Shown: positions 44,819 to 54,420 of the stretch, in pieces
Layout: every line of letters starts with the position of its first letter
How positions within the stretch are numbered: the stretch's first letter is position 1
From: Arthrobacter sp. KBS0703
GTDB taxonomy: Bacteria; Actinomycetota; Actinomycetes; Actinomycetales; Micrococcaceae
Direction: 5' to 3'
Assembly (NCBI RefSeq): GCF_002008315.2
Contig: NZ_MVDG02000001.1
Location: 2,418,001-2,482,000 of the forward strand
Length of the DNA stretch: 64,000 bases
The notes under the pieces: model-generated
Told to the model about the DNA's origin: nothing
The model's input: the letters and a program-made list of their open reading frames with translations, nothing else
Database searches by the model: none
Program-made: the position numbers and the translations under genes

Positions 44819-45967
44819 ATGGAACCGGAGGACGTGGTACGGATCCGGCTGGCGAGCCAGCAGCTCCGCGCTCCTGCGGCGGCCACGGCGGACGACGCGC
44901 TGAAAAACCTGCTCGCCGTTCAGGCCCAGGAATTTCCCTATGCCCGCTGGTCCCTGGCGCAGCGGACTGCGGACGCCACCGCGGACGACGTGGAGCAGGC
45001 AGTCGCTGACGGGAGGATCCTCCGGACCCATATCCTGCGGCCCACCTGGCATTTCGTGCACCGGGACGACTTGCCGTGGCTGCGGGCACTGTCCGCTCCG
45101 CGCCTGCACCGGACCAATGCCGGGACGTACCGGAGAACCGGGATCGACTCCGAAACTGCGGCAAAGAGCGCCGCAGTGTTGGCTGCGGCGGTGGCGGACG
45201 GCGCACATCGGACACGGGAGCAGCTGGCAGCGGAACCGCAGCGTGCGGGTTTTGCGGCCACGGGGCTCGGCCTGGCCTACCTGATCATGCATGCCGAAAT
45301 CAGCGGAGTGCTGACGAGCGGGGTGCCCGTGCGCAGTGCGGGCGGCGCCCTCCGGCAGACCTACGCGGCCTTCGACGAACGCGTCCAGGGGGCGCCGCCC
45401 GGCCTTACCGCCTTATCCAAAGAGGAATCCCTGGCCGCGCTGGCGGTGCGGTACTTCCGGAGCCGCGGCCCTGCCACGGTAAAGGACTGCGCCGACTGGT
45501 CCGGCCTGACGATGGCCGACGTTCGGCTGGGGCTGGCGCTCGGGCTGGAAGCCAACCCCGCGGCGCTGGAGACTTCAACGATCGACGGCCTCACGTTCTA
45601 TTTCCGGGCGCCTGACTCTCTATCGCTTGGCCGGCGGCCGCGGATAGACCTCGTGCAGTGCTACGACGAATACATCATGGGGTACTCGGTCTCCCGCCAT
45701 TACCTCGGCGGAAGCGCGCCGGCATATCCGCTTGATGGCGCTCCCCTGCACATGGTTCTCCTGGACGGACGCATGGCCGGTTCATGGCGGCATTCGTTCG
45801 TGCGGAACGGATCCGCCGGGCAGCGCTGCGAACTGGACGTCCGCCTGCCCGGGATGCGCGACGGGCCCGGCGATGAGGCGATGAACCAAGCGCTTCACCG
45901 GAGCATGGCGCAGTACGGGGATTTTCTGGGCATGCCAGCCTCCCTCCGGTCCGGAGACCGCTCCTGA
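44819..45967 (+). CDS. Winged-helix DNA-binding domain protein (HTH_42/AlkX-like)
   Basis: A 382-residue protein of the family annotated as winged helix DNA-binding domain-containing (PF06224 type). It has VVRIRLASQQL at the N-terminus, LLAVQAQEFPYARWSLAQR, then THILRPTWHFVHRDDLPWL and DEYIMGYSVSR near the C-terminus. Relatives include YcaQ-type DNA glycosylases for crosslinks, so DNA repair or regulation are both possible. It begins 32 bp after the SGNH hydrolase. Confidence 0.8.
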   Translation: MEPEDVVRIRLASQQLRAPAAATADDALKNLLAVQAQEFPYARWSLAQRTADATADDVEQAVADGRILRTHILRPTWHFVHRDDLPWLRALSAPRLHRTNAGTYRRTGIDSETAAKSAAVLAAAVADGAHRTREQLAAEPQRAGFAATGLGLAYLIMHAEISGVLTSGVPVRSAGGALRQTYAAFDERVQGAPPGLTALSKEESLAALAVRYFRSRGPATVKDCADWSGLTMADVRLGLALGLEANPAALETSTIDGLTFYFRAPDSLSLGRRPRIDLVQCYDEYIMGYSVSRHYLGGSAPAYPLDGAPLHMVLLDGRMAGSWRHSFVRNGSAGQRCELDVRLPGMRDGPGDEAMNQALHRSMAQYGDFLGMPASLRSGDRS

Positions 45968-46021
45968 ACAGATCATCCGGGAGGACTAAGCTGGAACAAC
46001 ACTCACGAGAGGCCCTCCACT

Positions 46022-46555
46022 GTGAACAATTTGTTTTTCTGGATCATCATTCTGTCGTTCCTCGTTCCCGTGGGAATGCGGATGTACCGGCGGTCCGTAC
46101 AACGCAGGGACCAGGGGCAGGGCTTCTCCGGACAGTTTGATGGCCGGTTCGGTGGCCCTCATCAGGGCCGGCGGGACAACGGGCCCAGGGACGGCTACAC
46201 CCAGCAGGACTACCTCAGCGGTGGCCTTGGACTTCCGCCGGGCGGCCGGCAGGAGCTTCCCCCGCTGGACCAGCCTTACGGATACCCTCCCTACCCGGGA
46301 TCGCCTGGCGCGGGTGCTAACCCCTCAGGAGCGCAGGGGCCCATGCCGTACGAGGACAGCCCCGGGTACCGCGCCAACCCGCAGCAGCAGTCAGGGCCCC
46401 CGCAAGGGGGCGTTGCCCCCTCGGCTCCCCCGCCACCGTCGGCCCCGCAGGGATTCCGCGCCCGGAAACTGGCCGAACTCGACCAGCAGTACAGCAACGG
46501 TGAAATCTCCATGGAGGAGTACATGACCCGCCGCAATGACATCACCAACGGGTAG
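46022..46555 (+). CDS. Membrane-anchored SHOCT-domain protein
   Basis: A 177-residue protein with an N-terminal membrane helix (about 4-20), a long Gly/Pro/Gln-rich linker (35-145) and a C-terminal SHOCT motif (RKLAELDQQYSNGEISMEEY). SHOCT domains are short oligomerisation modules at protein ends. The GTG start fits MNNLFFWIIILSF. Function unknown. Confidence 0.75.
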   Translation: MNNLFFWIIILSFLVPVGMRMYRRSVQRRDQGQGFSGQFDGRFGGPHQGRRDNGPRDGYTQQDYLSGGLGLPPGGRQELPPLDQPYGYPPYPGSPGAGANPSGAQGPMPYEDSPGYRANPQQQSGPPQGGVAPSAPPPPSAPQGFRARKLAELDQQYSNGEISMEEYMTRRNDITNG

Positions 46556-46615
46556 CAGGACCTCAAACTACTGTCTGCCAACGCGCTCTCTCCGGTGCGC
46601 GGCGTCGATTGACTC

Positions 46616-47797
46616 CTAGGCGGCAACCGCGGCTTTGGCCTGCGCGCGTTTGAGGGCTGCGCGTTTGAGGCTTTTGGCGTGGCGCAGAAGCTCGCGCCTG
46701 CGTCGGCGGCTTCCGGACGGCGCGGTGCCGGCCATTAGCGACGCGGCCCGTGAAGTATCACTGAGTGGTGCGCCGGGCAGTGGTGGCGCGGTTGAGTGGT
46801 AGCTGTGGCCGGTGGGGCTGCGGATCTCGAGGGTGTGCCTTCGTCGGCCGGCGCCACGGGCCGGGCATCGGCGGCCCGCGGCGCGGTTTCTGCCCGCCAG
46901 CCGGGGGCTTCTTTGGTGTGGTCGCGGGCCCGGATGAAGCGGCGCAGCCCGGCCGGGAAGAGCCTGGCACGGGAATCCATGGCCGTGAGTTCCCCGGTGC
47001 CCGGGGCGGTGTACAGCCGCCGCAGCCAGACATCCACAGTGGCGTTCCCCGTGGCGGCTTCCGCGCTGAGTGCGCCTTCCGCGATATGTGCGTCTTCCGC
47101 AGCGGCTGGCCGGCCCTCCCTTGCCGCGGCGTCCCGGACGGCAGCCCGGGCCCAGGCGGCGGGGACGATGCCGTAGCCGGGGAGGCGGGCGGGTTCGGAG
47201 TCGCCCTGGAGGAGGGTGCGGTCGGTCATGACGAGCTGGATCTCGATGCCGGTGATCCCGCCCGGCGTGCCGGTGATCCGTTCGACGAGGTCATCGGCCA
47301 TGATCTGCCCGCGGGAGCGGCCGTCTCCCCGTCCCGGCGAGGGTGTCCGCGTGCCGGGTAAGGGCGGCGTGGACGGCGACGCCGGGTGACCGGGAGCAAC
47401 GCGCCTTTCGTTCAGTTCCCCGGCGCTCAGCGCAGCCAGGGTGCGGGGCATCTCCGTCACCAGGGCCCTGGCCAGGCCCAACAGCCGGGACCCGCGGGCC
47501 GGGGATTCGCGCCGGGCCAGCGCGATCTGCGCCCCCACGCCCTTGCCGCGTTCATCCGCCGGGACCCCCGCCTCGGCCTGGGCGCGGCGCTGGCCTGCGT
47601 CGAACCCCACCGCGATCCGGGCCTGCAGCGCGGCCGCGGCGGACTTCAGATCCTCCAGATCCCGCACCTGATCAATCATCCCGGCACCGCCGCCGTGACA
47701 GGGGCGGATGCCGGCCAGGGACGCGATCAGGTCCCGCACACTCGTGCGGGCCCCGCCGCCACTTCTCGATCCTGTCCCGGTTCCCCATGCCTTCCAT
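46616..47797 (-). pseudogene. Decayed DUF222/HNH endonuclease-like (13E12-type) gene
   Basis: Recognisable DUF222/HNH segments occur in order but in different frames. The N-part is DLKSAAAALQARIAVGFDA and MPRTLAALSAGELNERR. In another frame comes AVHAALTRHADTLAGTG, then GITGIEIQLVMTDRTLLQGD and LFPAGLRRFIRARDHT in a third arrangement. The C-tail HTLEIRSPTGHSYHSTAPP runs to a stop at 46616. The step from RARDHT straight to KEAPGWRAE lacks the about 40 residues that hold the HNH catalytic site. At least two deletions and three frameshifts are therefore present. A multicopy family in Arthrobacter genomes, here dead. Confidence 0.8.
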
Positions 47798-47908
47798 ACC
47801 TGAAGTCTGCCGGCGACCACTGACAAAACGGCGGCCACCGGAACTACAAATCCGAACCCTGGATGTTGAGTGGGACTCTGCCGGCAAATCCGCGGCAGAA
47901 ACTGAACG

Positions 47909-47947
47909 GCCCGTGTCCCCGCCGCTTTTGGCGGCGGGGACACGGGC
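47909..47947 (-). terminator. Terminator after mmsA
   Basis: GCCCGTGTCCCCGCCGC and GGCGGCGGGGACACGGGC pair around a TTT loop, a very stable stem about 50 bp after the mmsA stop. It also separates mmsA from the DUF222 pseudogene. Confidence 0.8.
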
Positions 47948-47997
47948 TGTCTTACTGCAGGCCCGGTGTTTGAACGGGCGGACGCTTAGCCGACCAT

Positions 47998-49482
47998 TCA
48001 GTCGACCTGCGGGAACCCGAGGTCAATGACGGACGTGGACGGATCGGGCCAGCGGGTGGTCACGACTTTGCCGCGCGTGTAGAAACGGATGCTGTCCGGC
48101 CCGTACATGTGCGTGTCGCCGAACAGGGAATTCTTCCAGCCGCCGAAGGAGAACGTCCCCACCGGCACCGGGATCGGCACGTTGACGCCCACCATCCCGA
48201 CCTCGACGTCGAACTCGAACTGCCGCGCGGCGCCGCCGTCGCGGGTGAATATGGCCACGCCGTTGCCGAACTCGTTCTCGTTGACCAGCCGCACGGCGTC
48301 GTTGTAGGTGTCAACGCGCACCACTGACAGGACCGGGCCGAAGATTTCGTCGTCGTACACCTTCATGCCGGGCTTGACGTGGTCCACCAGGCTGACGCCG
48401 ATGAAGAAGCCGTCCGAATCGAACTGCTGCGAACGGCCATCCACGACGACGGTGGCACCTTCGTTTTCGGCGCCCGCCACGTAGGACGCAACCTTGTCGC
48501 GGTGGTCAGCGGTGATCAGCGGCCCCATCTGGGAGGACGGGTCAGTGCCTGGGCCGATCTTGAGCGTCACCATGCGGCTGCTGATGGCCGAGACAAGATC
48601 GTCGGCGATGTTCCCGACGGCGACGAGCACGCTGACCGCCATGCAGCGTTCACCGGCCGAGCCGTACGCGGCCGAGATCGCGGCGTCCGCAGCCATGTTC
48701 AGGTCGGCGTCGGGCAGGACCACCATGTGGTTCTTGGCGCCGCCGAGGGCCTGGACGCGCTTGCCGTGGTCGGCTGCCCGCTTGTAGATGGACTGGGCGA
48801 TCGGCGTGGACCCGACGAAGCTGACAGCTTTCACGTCGGGGTGTTCCAGCAGGACGTCCACGGCCTCCTTGTCGCCCTGGACCACGTTCAGCACGCCTGC
48901 CGGCAGTCCCGCTTCGGCGAAGACCTCGGCGATGAACACGGCGGACGAGGGGTCCTTCTCGCTGGGCTTCAGCAGCACGGTGTTGCCGCAGGCCAGCGCG
49001 CTGCCGATCATCCAGAGCGGCACCATGGCCGGGAAGTTGAAGGGCGTGATGCACGCCACCACGCCCACGGGCTGCCGGACGGAGTGAACGTCGACGCCGC
49101 TGGAGACTTGTTCTGACCGCTCGCCTTTGAGCATGTGGGAAAGTCCGGTGGCGAACTCGATGTTCTCGAGGCCGCGGGAGATTTCGCCTTCGGCGTCGGA
49201 GAGGACCTTGCCGTGCTCGCTGGTGAGGATCGCCGCGAGCTCGGGCTTGCGCTGCGTCAGGATTTCGCGGACGCGGAAAAAGATGTTGGTGCGCTTGGCA
49301 AGGCTCGTTGCCCGCCAGGCCGGCAGGGCCGCACGCGCCGCTGCGATGGCCTCCTCGACCCGGGCGGCTGAGGCGAGCGCAACCTGCTTCTCCTGCTCGC
49401 CGGTTGCGGGGTTGAAGACGGGGCCGAAACGGTCGGCGTCGCTGACGCGGTTCCCGTTGATGAAATGCGGAATGGTTTCCAT
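47998..49482 (-). CDS. mmsA: Methylmalonate-semialdehyde dehydrogenase (CoA-acylating)
   Basis: A 494-residue aldehyde dehydrogenase that turns methylmalonate or malonate semialdehyde into propionyl- or acetyl-CoA, the end of valine, inositol and beta-alanine breakdown. It has ITPFNFPAMVPLWM for the cofactor pocket, SFVGSTPIAQSIY and the catalytic cysteine in GSAGERCMAVSV. The MmsA-specific GERCMA context separates it from other ALDHs. It lies after mmsB on the same strand. Confidence 0.94.
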   Translation of the reverse strand: METIPHFINGNRVSDADRFGPVFNPATGEQEKQVALASAARVEEAIAAARAALPAWRATSLAKRTNIFFRVREILTQRKPELAAILTSEHGKVLSDAEGEISRGLENIEFATGLSHMLKGERSEQVSSGVDVHSVRQPVGVVACITPFNFPAMVPLWMIGSALACGNTVLLKPSEKDPSSAVFIAEVFAEAGLPAGVLNVVQGDKEAVDVLLEHPDVKAVSFVGSTPIAQSIYKRAADHGKRVQALGGAKNHMVVLPDADLNMAADAAISAAYGSAGERCMAVSVLVAVGNIADDLVSAISSRMVTLKIGPGTDPSSQMGPLITADHRDKVASYVAGAENEGATVVVDGRSQQFDSDGFFIGVSLVDHVKPGMKVYDDEIFGPVLSVVRVDTYNDAVRLVNENEFGNGVAIFTRDGGAARQFEFDVEVGMVGVNVPIPVPVGTFSFGGWKNSLFGDTHMYGPDSIRFYTRGKVVTTRWPDPSTSVIDLGFPQVD

Positions 49483-49597
49483 GGATGTCTCTTTCTGGCG
49501 GGTCCGGCACGGGCTGTTCCGGACGGGGGCGGGTCGGCGTTGACCGTGGGGTGAATGGAAGCGCGTGAAATGAATCGGGTGAAACGGGAGTGGGCGG

Positions 49598-50500
49598 CTA
49601 CTTGGCGGTGTCCAGCGAACCGTCGACCAGCTTGATGATCATGGAGCAGTCCTTGCCCGACTCGCCGGCGTCGATGAGCTGCTGGAAAAGCTGCTGGACG
49701 TGCCTGCCGATCTCCAGGGGCGTTCCGGTGTCCTCCGCGGCGCTGATGGCCAGGCCGATGTCCTTGTTGGCCAGCTCGGTGGTGAAGGTAGGAGCAAAAT
49801 CGTTGTTCGAGGCGGCGGTGGAAACCACGCCCGGCACGGGGTACCAGGTGCGCAGGGCCCAGCTGTCTCCCGAGGAGACGGACGCGATGTCCCAGAAGAC
49901 CTGCTTGTCGAGCCCGAGGCGATCGGCTAGCACGGCTCCTTCGGCCGTTGATGCGAGGTTGATGAAGAGCATCAGGTTGTTGCAGATCTTGGCGGCCTGC
50001 CCGGTGGTGGCCCCTCCGGTGGGGATGATGTTGGAGGCCATCGGTTCGATGTAGCCGGTGGCGTCGGCCACGGCCGGCGCCTCGCCGCCCACCATGAAGG
50101 TCAGGGTTCCGGCCTTGGCGCCGCTCATGCCGCCCGAGACCGGGGCGTCGACGAAGCGGAAGCCGGCGGCAGCGGCGGCGTCGTGCAGTTCCTGCGCGGA
50201 GGCGATGTCGATAGTGGAGGAGTCCACCAGCAGCGTGCGGGTGTTGGCGTGCGCGAGGACGCCGTCCTGGCCCAGGTAAACAGCCTTGGCGTGCTCGCCC
50301 TTGGGCAGCATGGTGAACACGACGTCGGCGCCGTTAACGGCGTCCGCGATGCTCGCCACCGGCTTTACGCCGCCTGCTTCGGCGGCTGCGACCGCTGCCG
50401 GGTTCAGGTCGAAGCCCCGCACGTCATGCCCGGCCTGCGCCAGGTTTGCCGACATGGAACCACCCATGTTCCCCAGACCGATCCAACCGATTACTGCCAT
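49598..50500 (-). CDS. mmsB: 3-hydroxyisobutyrate dehydrogenase
   Basis: A 300-residue beta-hydroxyacid dehydrogenase giving methylmalonate semialdehyde, the substrate of MmsA. The NAD site is GWIGLGNMGGSMSANL. The substrate loop is DAPVSGGMSGAKAGTL, and the catalytic lysine lies in GQAAKICNNLM. The 115-bp gap to mmsA suggests an operon. Divergent from a LysR gene with an 18-bp palindrome between. Confidence 0.93.
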   Translation of the reverse strand: MAVIGWIGLGNMGGSMSANLAQAGHDVRGFDLNPAAVAAAEAGGVKPVASIADAVNGADVVFTMLPKGEHAKAVYLGQDGVLAHANTRTLLVDSSTIDIASAQELHDAAAAAGFRFVDAPVSGGMSGAKAGTLTFMVGGEAPAVADATGYIEPMASNIIPTGGATTGQAAKICNNLMLFINLASTAEGAVLADRLGLDKQVFWDIASVSSGDSWALRTWYPVPGVVSTAASNNDFAPTFTTELANKDIGLAISAAEDTGTPLEIGRHVQQLFQQLIDAGESGKDCSMIIKLVDGSLDTAK

Positions 50501-50603
50501 GGCGCAAGCTCCTTTGCTTTGGGTCCGGCCGCTGGGGCCGAAGGTTCTGTGTCAACCATCACACCCTGCTACAGTGCAATCAAGGGGAAAAAATACAGAC
50601 GGC

Positions 50604-50621
50604 ATGTGCATTGATGCACAT
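50604..50621. promoter_or_regulatory. 18-bp palindrome between mmsB and lysR
   Basis: ATGTGCAT-TG-ATGCACAT is a perfect inverted repeat of 8-bp arms. It lies 20 bp before the LysR start and about 100 bp before mmsB. A copy with one mismatch lies before the MFS gene at 54367-54384. Confidence 0.65.
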
Positions 50622-50640
50622 ACGAGTGAAAGGCACATCC

Positions 50641-51549
50641 GTGGACTCGCGGCGGCTTCCTAGTCCGGACGACCTGCTCATCCTGCTGACCGTGGCCCGG
50701 CTGGGCCGGTTCAACGCGGTGGCGGAGACGCTGGGCACCACCCACACCACCATCTCCCGAAGGATTCTCGCCCTCGACAAGCAGCTCGGCGGCAGGACTC
50801 TCGAACGCAGCCCGCACGGCTGGGAGCTGACGCAGCTCGGGGCGTCGGCGGTGACCGCAGCCGAAGCCATCGAGGAGACCCTGGGGTCGCTGTCCGGGCT
50901 TATCCGTCAGGATCAGCATGCGCTCTCCGGCCTGGTGCGGATCAGCACGTCGGACGGCTTCGGGTCCGAGTTCGTCACCCCCGCACTGGTCCGGCTCCAG
51001 CGGCAGCACCCTCTGCTGAACGTGGAGATGCTCAGCGCCACGCGGAAGGTCAGCCAGAACCGGTCCGGCGTGGACCTCGAAATAGTGGTGGGCAGGACCG
51101 ACGTCAGCAACGCCCAGACCATCTTCCTGAGCAATTACTACCTCCGCCTCTACGCCAGCCCGGCGTACGCCGACGAATTCGGGCTCCCGGAAACGCTCGA
51201 CGGCGTAGGGCAGCACAGCTTTGTGTCCTACGTGGAATCGGCCCTGCAGGTGGCCGAGCTGGGTCACCGGTGGTCCGCGCAGCTGCCTGTGCCGAAATCC
51301 AGCTTCCAGGCCACCAGCGTCTTCGCCCAGGTGGAGGCCGTGCGCCGGGGCGCCGGAATCGGCCTGCTGCCGAATTTCATGGTGTCGGGGAAGCCGGAGT
51401 TCGTTCCTGTCCTCCCCGGCGACTTCCAGCGCCAGTTACCCATCTGGGCGGTGGCCCGCCCCGAATCGCTCCGGTCAGCCCCGGTGCAGGCCGTGATCGC
51501 ATCCCTCAAGGAGGAAGTGCACACACGCCAGGAGCTGCTGGCCGGCTGA
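50641..51549 (+). CDS. LysR-family regulator, probable controller of mmsBA and MFS-adh
   Basis: A 302-residue LTTR. The N-terminal winged helix (about residues 6-65) has LLTVARLGRFNAVAETLG and TTISRRILALDKQLG. The effector domain follows (about 90-295). GTG at 50641 is preferred, with AAAGG 7 bp upstream. An in-frame ATG at 50614 would place coding sequence over the palindrome. Divergent from mmsB. Convergent with the alcohol dehydrogenase gene. Confidence 0.87.
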   Translation: MDSRRLPSPDDLLILLTVARLGRFNAVAETLGTTHTTISRRILALDKQLGGRTLERSPHGWELTQLGASAVTAAEAIEETLGSLSGLIRQDQHALSGLVRISTSDGFGSEFVTPALVRLQRQHPLLNVEMLSATRKVSQNRSGVDLEIVVGRTDVSNAQTIFLSNYYLRLYASPAYADEFGLPETLDGVGQHSFVSYVESALQVAELGHRWSAQLPVPKSSFQATSVFAQVEAVRRGAGIGLLPNFMVSGKPEFVPVLPGDFQRQLPIWAVARPESLRSAPVQAVIASLKEEVHTRQELLAG

Positions 51550-51615
51550 ACTGTGCTGGCCGGCTGAACAGCGTGACCGGCTGAACAGCAGCACAAGAAC
51601 GACGGCGGGACGGCG

Positions 51616-52734
51616 TCACGCCCGGAACAGCCGCCGGACCACGCGCCCGGAGGCAAGGGCGTCCAGCCCCTCGTTGATTTCGGCCAGCGGCCTGGTGTCC
51701 GTGTGCAGGAGTTCGACCGGCAGCCGGCCGTCGCGCCAGTAGCCCAGATACAGCGGGATGTCCCGCCCGGGAACGGCGTCGCCCATGTAAGAGCCCAGCA
51801 GCCGCTTGCCCGCGCCCGCGAACTGCAGCGCCGGGACGGTCAGCTCGGCGGACGGGTGGGGCAGGCCCACCGAGACCACGGCTCCGCCCCTCGTCACCCG
51901 CTCCAGGCACGATGCGATCACACCGGCCGAACCCACGGCCTCGATGGCAACATCCACGCCGTCGCCGGTGGCCTCCGCTATGAGCCGGGCGGCATCATCG
52001 GGGGTGCCCACCGCCGTCGCGCCGCAGTCGAGGGCCAGCTGGTGTTTGCCGGTGTTGGGGTCGATGGCGATCACTGCGGAGGCCCCGGCGAGCGACGCCG
52101 CCATGACGGCGGAGAGCCCCACGGCACCCAGCCCGAAGACGGCAACCGACTGGCCGGCGTCGACCGCTGCGGTATTGAGGACGGCCCCCATGCCAGTGAG
52201 CACAGCGCAACCGAACATCGCCGCCACGGTGTCCGGGACGTCGTCGTCAATGGCCACCACGGATTCCCGGGCCACGACGGCGTAATCGGCAAACGCGGAG
52301 ACGCCCAGGTGGTGGTTGATCCGCTCGCCAGACGGCGTCCGCAGCAGCGCCTCACCGTGCAGCAGGTCGCCGGAACCGTTGACTTCCGCTGCCCGGTGGC
52401 AGAGGGCGGGGCGGCCGGCCTTGCAGGCCCGGCAGTCACCGCAGCTGGGCACGAAGACCAGCACCACGTGATCCCCGACGGAAATGTCCGCAACGCCCTC
52501 CCCCACGGCCGCGACCCGCCCCACGGCCTCGTGCCCCAGCGCCATGGGGAGGGGCCGGACCCGGGAGCCGTCCACCACGGAGAGGTCCGAGTGGCACAGG
52601 CTGGAGTAGGTGATGTCGATGCCCAGCTCACCGGCCCGGGGCTCGGGCCGGTCCAGGTCCTGCACCACGAGGGGCTGCGCCTCGGCGTACCTGGTTCCGG
52701 ACGGGACGGTTGAATAGAGGATTGCTGCTCGCAT
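51616..52734 (-). CDS. Zinc-dependent alcohol dehydrogenase (class III-like MDR)
   Basis: A 372-residue MDR enzyme. Catalytic zinc ligands are in SSLCHSDL and LGHEAVG. The structural zinc site is the four-cysteine loop CGDCRACKAGRPALC. The NAD site is VAVFGLGAVGLSA. Similar to actinobacterial Rxyl_3153-type and mycothiol-related dehydrogenases, but the substrate is open. It follows the MFS gene by 109 bp on the same strand and probably shares its LysR-linked promoter. Confidence 0.85.
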   Translation of the reverse strand: MRAAILYSTVPSGTRYAEAQPLVVQDLDRPEPRAGELGIDITYSSLCHSDLSVVDGSRVRPLPMALGHEAVGRVAAVGEGVADISVGDHVVLVFVPSCGDCRACKAGRPALCHRAAEVNGSGDLLHGEALLRTPSGERINHHLGVSAFADYAVVARESVVAIDDDVPDTVAAMFGCAVLTGMGAVLNTAAVDAGQSVAVFGLGAVGLSAVMAASLAGASAVIAIDPNTGKHQLALDCGATAVGTPDDAARLIAEATGDGVDVAIEAVGSAGVIASCLERVTRGGAVVSVGLPHPSAELTVPALQFAGAGKRLLGSYMGDAVPGRDIPLYLGYWRDGRLPVELLHTDTRPLAEINEGLDALASGRVVRRLFRA

Positions 52735-52843
52735 GGGGATCCTGCCTTTGCGTGAATGGCTGACACGCAGCTGCCCGGGCCCGCGTTGGCCGCGGGTCCG
52801 GGCAGCTGCCTGGTGATGTTGCCTGTTCCTCTTGCCGGGGCGC

Positions 52844-54226
52844 TTACTTCCTGCCGGCTGCGAGGAGATCGGCCGTTCCCTGGGCATCGGCGGCGTCAAC
52901 GTCGTGGAGCGAGATGCCGCGGGTTTCCTTGAGGAAGTACACCGAGACAGCAGTCACGACGCAGGCTGCCAGCAGGTACAGGGCCACCGGAACAGAGGAC
53001 TTGAAGCTGCCCAGCAGCGCCGTGGCGATGATCGGTGCCAGCGAGCCGGCCACAATGGACGTCACCTGGTAGCCGAGGGAAACGCCGGAGTAGCGCATCC
53101 GGGTGGGGAACATTTCCGCCATGATGGACGGCTGGCCCGCATACATCAGTGCGTGGAACAGCAGGCCGATGGTGATGGCGGCGAGGATGACCATGTCGTT
53201 CTTGGTGTCCATCATCGGGAAGGCGAAGAAGCCCCAGGTTCCGCCAAGGACGGCGCCTGCCATGTACACCGGCTTGCGGCCGAGGGAGTCGGAAAGCTTG
53301 CCGACCATCGGCACGGCGCAGAAGTGGATGAAGTGCGCCACCAGCAGGAGCAACAGGATCCGGGACGTGTCAGTCTGCACCACAACCTTCAGGTAGGTGA
53401 TGGAGAAGGTCACCACGAGGTAGTAGAGGATGTTCTCGGCAAAGCGCAGGCCCATGGCCGTGAAGACGCCGCGGGGGTACCGGCGGAAGACTTCGGCGAC
53501 GCCGTAGCCTTTCTTTTCGACTGTGACTTCCTTGCGCGCCTCGAGGAAGATCGGGGCATCCTGGACCTTGGTCCGGATGTAGTAGCCGATGATGACGATC
53601 ACGGCCGACAGCCAGAAGGCGACGCGCCAGCCCCAGCCGAGGAAGTCGGCCTGCGACAGCGTGGAGGAGAGGGTGAACAGTACGCCGGTGGCGAGCAGGT
53701 TGCCCATCGGGACGGCGGACTGGGGCCAGCTGGACCAGAATCCGCGCGATTTGCTCGGGCTGTGTTCGGCCACGAGCAGGACGGCGCCGCCCCATTCACC
53801 GCCGACGGCGAAGCCCTGGACGAAGCGCAGGAAGACCAGCAAGGCCGGTGCCCAGTAGCCGATCTGTGCGAAGGTCGGCAGGCAGCCCATCAGGAAGGTG
53901 GAGATACCCACCAGGACGATGCTCAGCTGCAGGAGCTGTTTGCGGCCGAACTTGTCGCCGAAGTGGCCAAAGACGATGCCGCCGATCGGGCGCGCCACGA
54001 AGCCGACGGCGTACGTGACGAACGCGGCAATGATGCCGTCCAGCTCCGTGCCGGAGTTGGGGAAGAACATCTTGCCGAACACCAGGGTGGCCGCCGAGGC
54101 ATAGAGAAAGAACTCATACCACTCAACAACGGTGCCCGCCATGGAGGCCGTGACGACTTTTTTCAGGCCGGATGCCTTGACATCGGTTTCCTCTACGCGC
54201 CTTGCGGCGGAGTTTTCCGTACTCAT
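52844..54226 (-). CDS. MFS transporter of the metabolite:H+ symporter type
   Basis: A 460-residue 12-helix carrier of the MHS family (ProP/ShiA-like). It has ASMAGTVVEWYEFFLYASAA in helix 1, GHFGDKFGRKQLL in the first loop and RFVQGFAVGGEWGGA in helix 4. The ATG at 54226 follows AAGGAG by 8 bp. Such carriers import small carboxylates or osmolytes. A palindrome matching the mmsB/lysR site lies 140 bp upstream, suggesting the substrate feeds into MmsB/MmsA. Confidence 0.87.
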   Translation of the reverse strand: MSTENSAARRVEETDVKASGLKKVVTASMAGTVVEWYEFFLYASAATLVFGKMFFPNSGTELDGIIAAFVTYAVGFVARPIGGIVFGHFGDKFGRKQLLQLSIVLVGISTFLMGCLPTFAQIGYWAPALLVFLRFVQGFAVGGEWGGAVLLVAEHSPSKSRGFWSSWPQSAVPMGNLLATGVLFTLSSTLSQADFLGWGWRVAFWLSAVIVIIGYYIRTKVQDAPIFLEARKEVTVEKKGYGVAEVFRRYPRGVFTAMGLRFAENILYYLVVTFSITYLKVVVQTDTSRILLLLLVAHFIHFCAVPMVGKLSDSLGRKPVYMAGAVLGGTWGFFAFPMMDTKNDMVILAAITIGLLFHALMYAGQPSIMAEMFPTRMRYSGVSLGYQVTSIVAGSLAPIIATALLGSFKSSVPVALYLLAACVVTAVSVYFLKETRGISLHDVDAADAQGTADLLAAGRK

Positions 54227-54366
54227 TAGTGAACTCCTTCGGGGTCTTCTTCGACGCCCATGGGACCAGTCAGTGGCGGACGTGTGTGACGCGCACCACG
54301 AACCGCCGGTTCCAACGAGTATGGTCTGCCATTGCTGCAAGCTCAACGCCAAATAGTGCAGAACGC

Positions 54367-54384
54367 ATCTGCATAAATGCACAT
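54367..54384. promoter_or_regulatory. Second copy of the ATGTGCAT palindrome, upstream of the MFS gene
   Basis: ATCTGCAT-AA-ATGCACAT differs from a perfect palindrome at one arm position and matches the 50604-50621 site in both arms otherwise. It lies between the metX stop region and the MFS start, on the side of the MFS promoter. Confidence 0.6.
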
Positions 54385-54420
54385 TCCGGCAGCGCCTGGC
54401 GCCGCCGTGTGCGGCGGCGG

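Noticed and set aside
46735-47943. An intact 402-residue protein
   Set aside because: The frame is open by chance. Family segments lie in several frames, and the HNH core and true C-tail are lost from it.
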